Shown: positions 32,087 to 41,150, counted from the first letter of the stretch. The stretch: 64,000 nucleotides of DNA from JAFGSG01 sp964626055 (GCA_964626055.1 CAZVDF010000012.1:1-64000), one strand, 5' to 3'. Program-made: numbers and translations. Notes: generated by a model from the letters alone, not told the origin.

Positions 32087-32437
32087 ATGATAAGGAAAAA
32101 CTTCGACATCGGATATAAAATCTGGCTTGATAAAAACGGCATGGCTTTCGGATTGGGTCCGTACATGCTTTTAAAAAACATTCAGATCACATCCTCTTTA
32201 AGCCAGGCGGCTCTTGAACTGAAAATGTCGTACCGCCAGGCATGGGGGCTTATAAAAGAATGCGAAGAAAGACTGGGCTTTGACCTGATCGAGCGCCAGG
32301 CAGGCGGCGCATCCGGCGGATACTCCCTCTTGACTCCGGAAGGTGAAAGATTTATTTTCTGGTTTGAAGGCCTGCACGATGAAATTGCTAAAACAATCGA
32401 TAAAATATTCAAAAAGAGGCTGGAAAAACTCAGTTAA
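32087..32437 (+). CDS. One-domain ModE-like winged-helix regulator
   Basis: A 116-residue protein corresponding only to the N-terminal DNA-binding part of ModE: the LGPYMLLKNIQITSSLSQAALELKMSYRQAWGLIKE helix-turn-helix (residues ~26-62), then GFDLIERQAGGASGGYSLLTPEGERFI, the typical ModE wing. No Mop domains follow, so it cannot sense oxyanion the way E. coli ModE does. The ATG at 32087 is used; an in-frame TTG at 32051 is possible, but that TTG lies in TTGACA, which looks like a -35 box. No strong ribosome-binding site is visible. It is the best candidate for the protein that binds the seven CGTTATGT palindromes. Confidence 0.88.
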   Translation: MIRKNFDIGYKIWLDKNGMAFGLGPYMLLKNIQITSSLSQAALELKMSYRQAWGLIKECEERLGFDLIERQAGGASGGYSLLTPEGERFIFWFEGLHDEIAKTIDKIFKKRLEKLS

Positions 32438-32576
32438 GGTTCATTATTTCCCCCCTATAATATTTTTATTCCGCAGTATACGTAACCCTTTATTAGTTCA
32501 TGGTGAATAATTCAGTTTAATAATTCAAAAGTTTAGCCTCCCCCATGTCCGTCGAAAATTTATGTCACATAAAAAA

Positions 32577-32586
32577 ATGTATTATG
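32577..32586 (+). promoter_or_regulatory. Shared promoter-like motif upstream of flgB
   Basis: AAAAATGTATTATG occurs here and again upstream of fliF (34283-34296). TGTATTAT could be an extended -10 element. The shared 14-mer suggests the same sigma factor at both starts. Confidence 0.45.
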
Positions 32587-32667
32587 CTTTTTGAAATTAT
32601 ACCGATCAATATAACAGGTGTACTTCTATGGATATTATAGAAGAAAATTAGCAAAAGAAGGGAAAAT

Positions 32668-33099
32668 ATGTTCGAATCAAGCAGTTCGTGGCGCATTAAC
32701 AATCTTCTGGAGAAAGCGCTGGATGTTGAATCGCTGAGAAGAAAAGTGATCGCGAACAATGTCGCGAATGTCGATGTGCCTCACTTCAAAAGAAGCGAAG
32801 TCAACTTTGAGAGCGAATTAACAAGAGTGCTGATGGAGCAAAGCAATCCGGATAATAAACTGCCGGCAAGGCTGACCGACCCAAGGCATATACCTTTCTA
32901 TATCCCGCGGGAAATTGAAAGCGTGCAGCCGAGAATAAATCTCGATTATAACACAACAGCAAGAAATGACGGCAATAACGTCGATATTGAAAAAGAAATA
33001 GTCGATTCGGCAAAAAACCAGTTAAGATACAATGCATATATTACAATGCTGAATACCAATTACAGAAATCTTAAGAACGCGATGAGGCCTGTGCCGTAA
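32668..33099 (+). CDS. flgB: Flagellar basal-body rod protein FlgB
   Basis: A 143-residue proximal rod protein. The N-terminal rod motif LEKALDVESLRRKVIANNVANVDVPHFKR and the C-terminal NAYITMLNTNYRNLKNAM are conserved. Length is normal. GAAGGGAAA precedes the start codon. It opens the basal-body/export operon, which runs with small gaps to fliJ and beyond. Confidence 0.95.
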   Translation: MFESSSSWRINNLLEKALDVESLRRKVIANNVANVDVPHFKRSEVNFESELTRVLMEQSNPDNKLPARLTDPRHIPFYIPREIESVQPRINLDYNTTARNDGNNVDIEKEIVDSAKNQLRYNAYITMLNTNYRNLKNAMRPVP

Positions 33100-33120
33100 A
33101 CGATATTAAGGAGATAATTT

Positions 33121-33579
33121 ATGGGAATGTTCACTGAATTAAATATAGCCGCAACAGGACTGACAGCACAGAGACTCCGCATGGATCTCATAAGCAGCAA
33201 CCTGACAAACGCAGGAACTACCCGCACGCCCGAGGGCGGGCCGTACAGAAGAAAACGGGCAGTATTTGCTCCCGTTAATGTTCGCCCTTTCTACAAATCC
33301 CCATTAGTGCCCGGCAGGGTCGACCATGGACCGGGGCAGGGAGTGAGAGTAGTTAAGATAGAAGACGACCGGAAGCCATTCCGGCTTGTATACGACCCCA
33401 CACATCCGGACGCCATAAAGATCGGCGAAAAAAAAGGCTATGTTGAAATGCCGAACATCGATGTCGTGACAGAAATGGTGGATCTGATTTCGGCATCCAG
33501 ATCCTATGAAGCAAATGTTATGATGATCAACAACACCAAGGCGATGTTCGGGAAAGCGCTGGAAATCGGCAGAGCGTAA
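33121..33579 (+). CDS. flgC: Flagellar basal-body rod protein FlgC
   Basis: A 152-residue proximal rod protein. N-terminus NIAATGLTAQRLRMDLISSNLTNAGTTRTPEGGPYRRK and C-terminus GYVEMPNIDVVTEMVDLISASRSYEANVMMI match the family. AAGGAGATAA precedes the ATG, 21 bp after flgB. Confidence 0.95.
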   Translation: MGMFTELNIAATGLTAQRLRMDLISSNLTNAGTTRTPEGGPYRRKRAVFAPVNVRPFYKSPLVPGRVDHGPGQGVRVVKIEDDRKPFRLVYDPTHPDAIKIGEKKGYVEMPNIDVVTEMVDLISASRSYEANVMMINNTKAMFGKALEIGRA

Positions 33580-33590
33580 TACCATTTATC

Positions 33591-33632
33591 CCAACCCCCC
33601 CCTTAAGGGGGGTTTGGGGGGCCAGTTAATAA
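33591..33632. repeat. C/G-rich REP-like palindrome between flgC and the small ORF
   Basis: AACCCCCCCCTTAAGG and GGGGGTTTGGGGGG pair into a hairpin. It resembles the G/C-rich palindromes at 38221, 38301, 39941, 44051 and 44361 but lacks the TGCCCCC motif. Confidence 0.55.
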
Positions 33633-33645
33633 AAGGAGAAAAAAT

Positions 33646-33789
33646 ATGAATAAAGAAAAAATAGGAGAAAAGGAAATAAATCTTTCGCATGATATTTCCG
33701 GAAGAAAAAACGTAAGAAAGGAAAGACTCGAGCCGCGTGAAGGGCATTATCAGAAAACTTCAGTCTGGCAGAATTTAAAATCGGCATAG
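33646..33789 (+). CDS. Small basic protein (47 residues) between flgC and fliE
   Basis: MNKEKIGEKEINLSHDIS... to ...YQKTSVWQNLKSA, preceded by AAAAGGAGAAAAA at ideal spacing. It is rich in Lys, Arg and Glu and has no membrane segment. It is conserved in frame with no shadowing gene on either strand, and lies 47 bp before fliE. I recognise no family. Confidence 0.6.
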   Translation: MNKEKIGEKEINLSHDISGRKNVRKERLEPREGHYQKTSVWQNLKSA

Positions 33790-33836
33790 GGATCATCACA
33801 GGCCAATAATAATATTAGAAAAATCGAGGTATTTAA

Positions 33837-34175
33837 ATGAATACGATCGCAAATAAGGCAATGGGCAGTATAGTAACTATGAAGACGACCCACCCGCTTC
33901 ATTACACAGGCATAAATGAAGAACAAAAAACCGAAAGACAGGCGGATGATGTAACGGGTACTTTCGCGGATGCCCTCATGAAAGCCGTCGGGAACGTTAA
34001 CAATCTATTGTCCGAGTCCGACGAACTGAGCCAGAAGATGATACACGACCCGGCATCGGTCGATATACATACTGTAATGATCGCAGCCCAGAAAGCCGAG
34101 ATAGCTCTCAACTTTACAAAAGCAGTCAGAGATGAGGCGATAAGATCATACAGGGATTTAATGAACTTAAGGTAA
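33837..34175 (+). CDS. fliE: Flagellar hook-basal body complex protein FliE
   Basis: A 112-residue rod-MS ring junction protein. The C-terminal signature DPASVDIHTVMIAAQKAEIALNFTKAVRDEAIRSYRDLMNL is the conserved FliE helix. Position after flgBC is standard. Confidence 0.94.
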   Translation: MNTIANKAMGSIVTMKTTHPLHYTGINEEQKTERQADDVTGTFADALMKAVGNVNNLLSESDELSQKMIHDPASVDIHTVMIAAQKAEIALNFTKAVRDEAIRSYRDLMNLR

Positions 34176-34282
34176 CATAGTCATGATGTATACCGAACAT
34201 CCGAAATTTCCGGCGAAATTTACGAAACTGTATTTTTTTTATATAACTAAAATTTTACTTTACAAATTTTTTTATTTGTGTG

Positions 34283-34296
34283 AAAAATGTATTATG
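34283..34296 (+). promoter_or_regulatory. Shared promoter-like motif upstream of fliF
   Basis: Second copy of AAAAATGTATTATG (first at 32573-32586), 31 bp before the fliF start codon. It suggests an internal promoter in the flagellar operon. Confidence 0.45.
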
Positions 34297-34326
34297 TCGC
34301 ATATCATGAATTTGGAGGGATAATTC

Positions 34327-36027
34327 ATGGGTGAATTCCTAAAAAAGATATATACTCAGCTGAAAGACGTTTTTTCCAAGCTCGATAAAACAAAAAAAAT
34401 AATAACCTTCGCGGTTCTCGGAGTAGTCCTTATTTCATTTATAGTGCTTTTCTCCGTTTCAGGCAGCAAGGGAAACGTGCTTCTCTTCAGCGAACTTACA
34501 TCGGAAGATTTCGGCCAGGTGACCAAAAAGCTGGAAGAAATGGGCTATTATTACACTACCTCCGGGACAACGAACATCTTTGTCCGTCCCGAACAAAGGG
34601 AACTCTTAATGACGCGACTTGCCCAGGAAAACATGATCCCTAAAGGCATACCCGGATGGAAACTCTTTGACCTTTCGAACTGGACGGAAACCAACAGGGA
34701 ACTGGACGTCAAATACATGAGGGCCCTCCGCGATGAGATCAAAAAGCATATCGAGTCCTTAAAAAATATCGATAAAGCCGATGTCGACATCGCTATAACA
34801 CAGGACGAGCTTTTCAAAGACAAAGACAATCCCTACACCGCCGCCGTTACCGTTCATCTCGCGCCCGGTTATGACAAGCTGAGCAAAAAAGAAATAAAAG
34901 GCATAATGTACCTGGTTTCAAGAGCCGTAGGCGGAAAACTGAAACCGGAAAATGTGACAGTTACGGACGATCACGGAAATATCATTTCAGAATTCGACGA
35001 TGATATGGATAAGGCAAAAGCCGAATATTCGCTTGTGGAAAGCCGCAGGAAGATAGAAGAAAAAGCCAGGGTGCAGCTCTTAAAAGACATCAGGGACGGC
35101 CTTGAAAGGATATATTCGCCCGACAGAATTCAGGTTGTAAGACTCAACATGGGATTCAACTGGGATGTCGTCGCGGAGGATAAGGAAGAGTACACTCCAA
35201 TTGAAATGGAACCGGACAATCCGACAACCCCGTATTCCGAACGAAAAGTAAAAGACTCTTTCGTGGTTTCCGAGAAATCCACAGCGGAAGATTTCCAGGG
35301 GCACGGCTGGAATCCTCAAGGGCCGGCAGGGACTGAAAGCAACACTCCCCCGGGATACAAGGCGAGCGATGACCAGTTCTCAAAATACAATAAACAGGAG
35401 AATGTCAGAAATTACGTTGTAAACAAGTCGTTAAAAAAGATACAGCGCGAGCCATATAATATCACGAGCCTGTCGGTGGCAATAGCCATTGACGGCAACC
35501 AGAGCCTGCCTAAAACGCTGGATGGCGACGTAGATACCGATCCGTCAAAACCTCCTGTTCAGGTTGCTCTTACAAAAGAAGAGCTCAAGCAGGCGGAGAA
35601 CATTGTAAAAAAATCCATAAACTTCAAAGAAGCCCGCGGAGATCAGGTTGCTGTGGAAAATATAATGTTCGACAGGACAAAACAGTGGCAGGACATGCGC
35701 GAAGAGTTCCTTAAGAAAGAAAGGCTAAGAAAAACGCTTCTCGCAGCTTTGATCGGAGTTTTTGCCCTTGTTCTGGGTATAATATTATTCAGGTTCATAT
35801 CCAGAGAGCTTACAAGAAGAAGAAGATTAAGAGAAGAGCAGCTGGCTCTGGAACAGCAAAAAATGCGCGAAGCTGCTCTCAGGGCTGCAGAGGAGGAAGG
35901 AGTCGATGTCGAGCTCTCGCTTGAAGAAAAAGCAAGGCTCGAGCTGCAGAAGAACGCGGTTAATCTTGCAAAAGAAAGGCCGGAGGAAGTCGCTCAGCTG
36001 TTAAAGACATGGCTGGCTGAAGAATAA
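34327..36027 (+). CDS. fliF: Flagellar M-ring protein FliF
   Basis: A 566-residue protein that forms the MS ring in the inner membrane. It has one membrane segment near residues 23-46 (IITFAVLGVVLISFIVLFSV) and another near 475-495, with the large periplasmic ring-building region between (VRPEQRELLMTRLAQENMIPKGIPGWKLFD, DEIKKHIESLKNIDKADVDI, KPENVTVTDDHGNIISE). The cytoplasmic tail (LKTWLAEE) is the FliG-binding end. GGAGGGATAATTC precedes the ATG. Confidence 0.95.
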   Translation: MGEFLKKIYTQLKDVFSKLDKTKKIITFAVLGVVLISFIVLFSVSGSKGNVLLFSELTSEDFGQVTKKLEEMGYYYTTSGTTNIFVRPEQRELLMTRLAQENMIPKGIPGWKLFDLSNWTETNRELDVKYMRALRDEIKKHIESLKNIDKADVDIAITQDELFKDKDNPYTAAVTVHLAPGYDKLSKKEIKGIMYLVSRAVGGKLKPENVTVTDDHGNIISEFDDDMDKAKAEYSLVESRRKIEEKARVQLLKDIRDGLERIYSPDRIQVVRLNMGFNWDVVAEDKEEYTPIEMEPDNPTTPYSERKVKDSFVVSEKSTAEDFQGHGWNPQGPAGTESNTPPGYKASDDQFSKYNKQENVRNYVVNKSLKKIQREPYNITSLSVAIAIDGNQSLPKTLDGDVDTDPSKPPVQVALTKEELKQAENIVKKSINFKEARGDQVAVENIMFDRTKQWQDMREEFLKKERLRKTLLAALIGVFALVLGIILFRFISRELTRRRRLREEQLALEQQKMREAALRAAEEEGVDVELSLEEKARLELQKNAVNLAKERPEEVAQLLKTWLAEE

Positions 36028-36226
36028 CATTTTGAAATTGTCAAATACTGGATAATAATAATATCCAATTGATTATATAAACGAAGATTGTATTTTAAAA
36101 AACTAAGTTGACTGCTGAATCATCCGATATATATTATTATAAAGGAATATTTTAAAATAATATTTGTTTTTTTATTTAAAAGCAATTATAATTATAAATG
36201 CCGGATTGAAAAAATGAGGTAGAAGG

Positions 36227-37243
36227 ATGCTTCAATCCAAAAAATCACAGCTGACCGGAAGGCAAAAAGCCGCGGTATTCCTTGTCTCTCTGGGCTCCGA
36301 AGTATCATCCGAAATCTTTAAACACATGCGCGAAGATGAGATCGAGCAGCTCACTTTCGAGATCGCGAGGCTGGACAAAGTTGAGTCGGACGATAAAGAT
36401 AAGGTCCTGATGGAATTCCAGGAAATGATGATGGCGCAGGGCTTTATATCCTCGGGGGGGATCGATTACGCGCGCGAAGTGCTCGAAAGAGCCCTGGGGA
36501 CACAGAAAGCCATTGACATTGTAAACAGGCTCACATCGTCGCTTCAGGTAAGGCCGTTCGATTTTATCAGAAGAACGGATCCGAGCCACCTGCTGAACTT
36601 CATCCAGGGAGAGCATCCCCAGACGATCGCCCTCATATTATCGTACCTGGAGCCCAACAAGGCGGCGCTCATACTCGGAGGGCTGAGCCATCAGATACAG
36701 GCGGACGTAGCCAGAAGAATAGCGACAATGGACAGAACTTCGCCCGACGTTCTCCGTGAAGTTGAAAGAGTACTTGAAAGAAAACTATCGACACTCGCAA
36801 GCGAAGATTACACTTCGGCAGGCGGTATCGACGCAATAGTTGAAGTTCTTAACCAGGTTGACCGCGGTACCGAGAAAATAATCATCGAAGCTCTTGAAGA
36901 GGAAGATCCGGAACTGGCGGAAGAGATCAAAAAGAGAATGTTCATATTCGAAGATATCGTGCTTCTCGACGACAGGTCTATCCAGAAGGTTCTACGCGAA
37001 GTCGACAACCAGGATCTCGGCAAGGCGCTCAAGGGGGTCGATGCCGAAGTCCAGGAAAAAATCTACAGGAATATGTCCAAAAGAGCCGCATCCCTGCTCC
37101 GTGAGGATATGGATTTTATGGGTCCCATCAGGCTGCGTGACGTTGAAGAAGCACAGCAGAAGATCGTCAATATCATAAGAAAGCTTGAAGAGGCCGGAGA
37201 CATTATAGTGGCGAGAGCCGGCGAGGAGGAATTGATTGTCTAA
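36227..37243 (+). CDS. fliG: Flagellar motor switch protein FliG
   Basis: A 338-residue C-ring protein. It has N, middle and C-terminal armadillo-like domains: GRQKAAVFLVSLGSEVSSEIFKHM, EHPQTIALILSYLEPNKAALIL (EHPQ motif) and the C-terminal LDDRSIQKVLREVDNQDLGKALKG with charged torque residues. It overlaps fliH by 8 bp. Confidence 0.96.
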   Translation: MLQSKKSQLTGRQKAAVFLVSLGSEVSSEIFKHMREDEIEQLTFEIARLDKVESDDKDKVLMEFQEMMMAQGFISSGGIDYAREVLERALGTQKAIDIVNRLTSSLQVRPFDFIRRTDPSHLLNFIQGEHPQTIALILSYLEPNKAALILGGLSHQIQADVARRIATMDRTSPDVLREVERVLERKLSTLASEDYTSAGGIDAIVEVLNQVDRGTEKIIIEALEEEDPELAEEIKKRMFIFEDIVLLDDRSIQKVLREVDNQDLGKALKGVDAEVQEKIYRNMSKRAASLLREDMDFMGPIRLRDVEEAQQKIVNIIRKLEEAGDIIVARAGEEELIV

Positions 37244-38162
37244 GTTAGTTTTTAAACCGAAAGAAATCAAATATGTCCAGAGTTTTAAACAGATTGAACT
37301 TCCGGAAAAATATCAGAAAAACGTCATTTCAGATGAAGAATATAAAGAGTTCGAAGTAGACGAGCAGGGCAATCCAATCGACGTTTATCAGGGCCCCTCA
37401 ATCGAGGAAATGGAAGCCGAACTCGAGCGTTACAGAAGAGAAACCGAAGAAGAAGTCCGCAAACTGCTGGCAGAAGCGAAGGAAAAAGAAAAAGCCATTA
37501 TTGAGAACGGCAAAGCATCCGCGTTCAAAGAATTGCAGGAAGCCAAAGAACAGATAAAGGCGGAAAGAGAAAAATTCAAGATAGAAACCGACCAGGAAAT
37601 CGAGCGTGGAAAATACGAAGCCGAAAAAATGATAAAGGAAGCCGAGCTCAAGGTCTCGGAGATAGAACACCAGGCGTATAAAAAAGGATACGAAGCGGGC
37701 CGCGAAGAAGGTTACAAGGAAGGCCAGGCGGAGGTCATGAGACTTATCGACAGGCTCGGTACCATAGTTTCAACGGCGGTCGACATAAGGGACGACATTA
37801 TAAGATCATCCGAAAAACTCATGACGGACATGATACTGATGATATCGAGGAAAGTAATTAAAGACGAAATAGTTGAAAGACGGGAAGTCGTCATTAATAA
37901 CATCAAGGAAGCCATTCAGAGAGTCAAGGACAGAGACAGGATAGATATACGGGTTAATTTCGCCGACCTCGACATGACCACAGCCCATAAAGACGAGCTG
38001 ATTAAAATGATGGATTCACTGAAGAAAGTAAATATATACGAAGACAACAGGGTAGACAGAGGCGGCTGCATAATCGAAACGGACGTAGGCGCCATTGACG
38101 CGAGAATTTCGACTCAACTCGATGCCGTTGAAGAGTCGATCAGGAGCGCAATAACTCTTTAA
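37236..38162 (+). CDS. fliH: Flagellar assembly protein FliH
   Basis: A 308-residue export ATPase regulator. It begins with a TTG inside the end of fliG, with GAGGAGGA just before it, pointing to translational coupling. Residues ~60-165 form a long Glu/Lys-rich coiled coil. The C-terminal domain (MTDMILMISRKVIKDEIVERREVVINNIKEAI, CIIETDVGAIDARISTQLDAVEESI) is the conserved FliH/YscL part that binds FliI. Confidence 0.9.
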   Translation: MSKLVFKPKEIKYVQSFKQIELPEKYQKNVISDEEYKEFEVDEQGNPIDVYQGPSIEEMEAELERYRRETEEEVRKLLAEAKEKEKAIIENGKASAFKELQEAKEQIKAEREKFKIETDQEIERGKYEAEKMIKEAELKVSEIEHQAYKKGYEAGREEGYKEGQAEVMRLIDRLGTIVSTAVDIRDDIIRSSEKLMTDMILMISRKVIKDEIVERREVVINNIKEAIQRVKDRDRIDIRVNFADLDMTTAHKDELIKMMDSLKKVNIYEDNRVDRGGCIIETDVGAIDARISTQLDAVEESIRSAITL

Positions 38163-38220
38163 AAGATAATTCCCGCGGCCGGCCGCGGGGTTTCTTTTAA
38201 TGCATAATGAGACATAACGC

Positions 38221-38256
38221 CCTCACCCCCCCCCCTAACCCCCGGAGGGGGCATGC
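38221..38256. repeat. REP-like G/C-rich palindrome V1
   Basis: CCCCCCCTAACCCCCGGAGG followed by GGGCA. It is the reverse complement of the V2 type just downstream (38301-38330), so V1 and V2 form an inverted pair around about 50 bp of spacer. Confidence 0.7.
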
Positions 38257-38300
38257 GGTCTCTGAAATTTTGATTGCGAATTATAAAATTTATAACAAGA

Positions 38301-38330
38301 CGGTGCCCCCTCAGGGGGATAGGGGGTCGA
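38301..38330. repeat. REP-like G/C-rich palindrome V2
   Basis: GGTGCCCCCTCAGGGGGATA followed by GGGGGT. Same family as 39941-39970 and 44361-44390, inverted relative to 38221-38256 and 44051-44080. Confidence 0.7.
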
Positions 38331-38440
38331 AAAGACATCCGCGATAAAATGTAAGTATTGCCGCTGGATGAGAATATAAGTAGCTGACCCAAAGTTGCAA
38401 TTAGCAAAATTGTGCCAGTTAAGTTAATAGGGACTAAATA

Positions 38441-39841
38441 ATGATACAAATTCTTCCACATGAAAAAATCGACATACTCTCAAAGTATAAAGACCTGATA
38501 AACCAGACGGAGGTCATTAAATTCACAGGGAGGGTCGAAAGGATTGTGGGGCTCACCATCGAATCCAGGGGCCCGGTTGTCAAACATGGAGAGCTGTGCA
38601 GAATAGAGATCGAAAACGGCGAACCTTTATATGCCGAGGTAGTCGGCTTTAACAAGGACAGAATTGTACTGATGCCGATAGGCGAAATGAAAGGGGTCAT
38701 TGCGGGGGCCGAAGTTATTGCCGCAGGATCATCTCTCTCCGTGCCTGTAGGCAATGAACTCCTCGGCAGAGTTATAAACGGGCTGGGCAAGCCTCTTGAC
38801 GGTAAAGGAGAGATATTCACTAAGGAAAGGTATCCGGTTATCGGTAAAACACTGAACCCCCTTGTCAGGAGCATTATTGATAAACCGCTTTCTGTCGGCA
38901 TAAGAGCAATAGACGGTCTTATCACCGTAGGCAAGGGCCAGAGAATAGGTATTTTTTCCGGCTCAGGCGTCGGTAAATCCATTCTGCTGGGAATGATAGC
39001 CCGTTATACCTCAGCCGATATAAACGTGATCGTTCTGATAGGAGAACGAGGCCGAGAGGTAAGAAATTTCGTTGAAAGAGAGCTGGGCGAAGAAGGGCTG
39101 AAACGCTCCGTAGTAGTCGTGGCGACATCCGACCAGCCTCCCATGCTGAGGATAAGGGGCGCTTTTCTCGGACATGCGCTTGCAGAATACTTCAGGGACA
39201 AGGGCAGAGACGTCAACCTTATGATGGACTCTGTGACAAGGTTCGCGCTTGCTCAAAGGGAAGTCGGCCTTGCCGCAGGCGAACCTTCGGCAACCAGGGG
39301 CTTTCCTCCGTCTGTATTCTCCCTGCTGCCCAGGCTGCTCGAACGTTCCGGCACCAGGGAAGGGCACGGAAGCATAACAGGTTTCTACACAATACTCGTC
39401 GAGGCCGACGATATGAACGAGCCCATCGCAGACGCGGTGAGAGGAATTCTGGACGGGCACATAGTGCTCGACCGCAACCTGGCCAACAGGGGTCATTACC
39501 CTGCTATAGATGTTCTGGGCTCGGTATCGAGATGCATGCGCGACGTAATCGACAAAGAACACCAGAAATCGGCAAGCCAGTTCCGGGAGCTTATGGCCGC
39601 CTATAAAGATGCGGAAGACCTCATAACGCTCGGCGCGTACGCGAAAGGATCGAATGCATTGATAGACAGGGCGATAGAAATGATCGGGAACATAAACGCG
39701 TTTTTAAAGCAGGATATGTATGAGAGAGATACGTTCAATGAAATTATAAAAAAATTAAAAGGATTATTTGTTCAGGAAGCTCCGCGGCCAAGGTCAGATC
39801 TGGCAAATCAGAGGCGGCCGTTTGCCCCTGCGAAAAGATAG
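38441..39841 (+). CDS. fliI: Flagellum-specific ATP synthase FliI
   Basis: A 466-residue export ATPase of the F1-beta type: Walker A GSGVGKS at about residue 173, IGERGREVRNFVERELGEEGLKRSVVVVATSD, Walker B LMMDSVTRFALAQREVGLAAGEP and the GSITGFYTILVEADDMNEPI region. Energises export together with FliH and FliJ. It is separated from fliH by a repeat pair. Confidence 0.96.
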   Translation: MIQILPHEKIDILSKYKDLINQTEVIKFTGRVERIVGLTIESRGPVVKHGELCRIEIENGEPLYAEVVGFNKDRIVLMPIGEMKGVIAGAEVIAAGSSLSVPVGNELLGRVINGLGKPLDGKGEIFTKERYPVIGKTLNPLVRSIIDKPLSVGIRAIDGLITVGKGQRIGIFSGSGVGKSILLGMIARYTSADINVIVLIGERGREVRNFVERELGEEGLKRSVVVVATSDQPPMLRIRGAFLGHALAEYFRDKGRDVNLMMDSVTRFALAQREVGLAAGEPSATRGFPPSVFSLLPRLLERSGTREGHGSITGFYTILVEADDMNEPIADAVRGILDGHIVLDRNLANRGHYPAIDVLGSVSRCMRDVIDKEHQKSASQFRELMAAYKDAEDLITLGAYAKGSNALIDRAIEMIGNINAFLKQDMYERDTFNEIIKKLKGLFVQEAPRPRSDLANQRRPFAPAKR

Positions 39842-39940
39842 ATAGCTATTTTAACTCATCCGCCTAATCCCGTGCGGAGCCTCCCCTTGGGACAAAGGAG
39901 ACAGCAGTTATGAAGATTAAATGATGAACTTTTTCCAAGA

Positions 39941-39970
39941 TGGTGCCCCCTCCGGGGGATAGGGGGTCAA
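39941..39970. repeat. REP-like G/C-rich palindrome V3
   Basis: GGTGCCCCCTCCGGGGGATA followed by GGGGGT, between fliI and fliJ. Unpaired copy. Confidence 0.7.
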
Positions 39971-40030
39971 AAGTCAATGATTAAAAAAGAAGAATATATT
40001 TTAATAATATAAAAGGTCAACCAGATCTTT

Positions 40031-40495
40031 ATGAAAAAATTCCAGTTTAAACTGTACAGGCTTCTGGATATACGCGCGGCAAAGGAAAAACAAATAAAGA
40101 ACGAACTCGCGGAGCTTGTGAATATTCAGAATAAAGAAAGGACAAAACAGCTGGAATTGCGTCAAAAAATGGCACAAAGAAAAAAAGCCTTAAAAGAGAC
40201 CATGGAAAAGAAAATTTTTTCCTATAATGAAGTAATAATTTACGAAAAATTTACCGACAACGCGAACAAAGCTATAAATATTGCGGAAACAAAAATACAG
40301 CAGATGGAGCCTGCGATTCAAAAGGTAAGGGAAAGACTTATTGAAGCTTCTAAAGAGAAAAAGGTAGTCGAGAAACTCAAGGAAAGAAAATACAGGGAAT
40401 ATTTATATAAGCTGAACAGGGAAATAGCAAAAGAAAACGACGATATGAACCAAAAAATCTACCATAAAAAAATGGCAGACGATTTATATCAGTGA
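40031..40495 (+). CDS. fliJ: Flagellar export protein FliJ
   Basis: A 154-residue, almost wholly helical coiled-coil protein starting FQFKLYRLLDIRAAKEKQIKNELA, the FliJ N-terminal pattern. It acts as an export stalk/chaperone-cycling factor with FliI. Sequence conservation in this family is low, so the call rests on size, coiled coil and position. Confidence 0.88.
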   Translation: MKKFQFKLYRLLDIRAAKEKQIKNELAELVNIQNKERTKQLELRQKMAQRKKALKETMEKKIFSYNEVIIYEKFTDNANKAINIAETKIQQMEPAIQKVRERLIEASKEKKVVEKLKERKYREYLYKLNREIAKENDDMNQKIYHKKMADDLYQ

Positions 40496-40584
40496 AATGA
40501 TAATTTAGTTCGGAAGAACTTAAAACTGATGAAAAATATTTTTAAATCCTAATTCCATTTTATTTAAGAGAGGAGGGACATTTA

Positions 40585-41136
40585 ATGCTTCAGGACCTTA
40601 ATAAAGTATTGGACAGGATCAATGAGATCCAGAGACGCTTTAATCATAAAAGGAATTACTCTTTTAATATTGAAAATCATGCTGCAAATAAAAATTTCTC
40701 CGAGACATTAAACGATCAGATATCGAACAACAATAATAAAGAGATGCCTGCTTCTATGATAAAGGATATAGCAAAAGGTTATGCGGTAAAAAACGGCCTG
40801 CCGCCGGCCCTGGTTGACGCTGTAATAAAGGTGGAATCGGGATACGATCCCAAAGCGGTTTCGAAAAAGGGAGCTGCCGGTCTTATGCAGATTATGCCGG
40901 AAGCCTTAAAGGACATGCGGATATCCAATCCTTTCAATGTTGAAGACAATATTCAGGCAGGGGTTAATATTTTAAAAAAACTGATGAATAAATACGATTG
41001 GGATCTCAAAAAGGCTCTTGCTGCTTACAATGCGGGCGAAAAAGCCGTGGATAAAAACGGAGATATTCCTCCGATAAAAGAAACAAAGGAGTATGTACAG
41101 AAGGTTTTAGACGCATATATACAAAATATAAAGTAG
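40585..41136 (+). CDS. Lytic transglycosylase (SLT domain), flagellar operon
   Basis: A 183-residue protein. Residues ~55-165 form an SLT goose-lysozyme-like domain with catalytic Glu84 in VIKVESGYDPKAVS, then GAAGLMQIMPEAL, NPFNVEDNIQAGVNIL and LAAYNAGEKAV. There is no classical signal peptide, as in flagellar muramidases that are exported through the flagellar system or by other means. GAGAGGAGGGACA precedes the start. It probably opens peptidoglycan for the rod. Confidence 0.9.
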   Translation: MLQDLNKVLDRINEIQRRFNHKRNYSFNIENHAANKNFSETLNDQISNNNNKEMPASMIKDIAKGYAVKNGLPPALVDAVIKVESGYDPKAVSKKGAAGLMQIMPEALKDMRISNPFNVEDNIQAGVNILKKLMNKYDWDLKKALAAYNAGEKAVDKNGDIPPIKETKEYVQKVLDAYIQNIK

Positions 41137-41150
41137 AATGGAAGTGAGTT

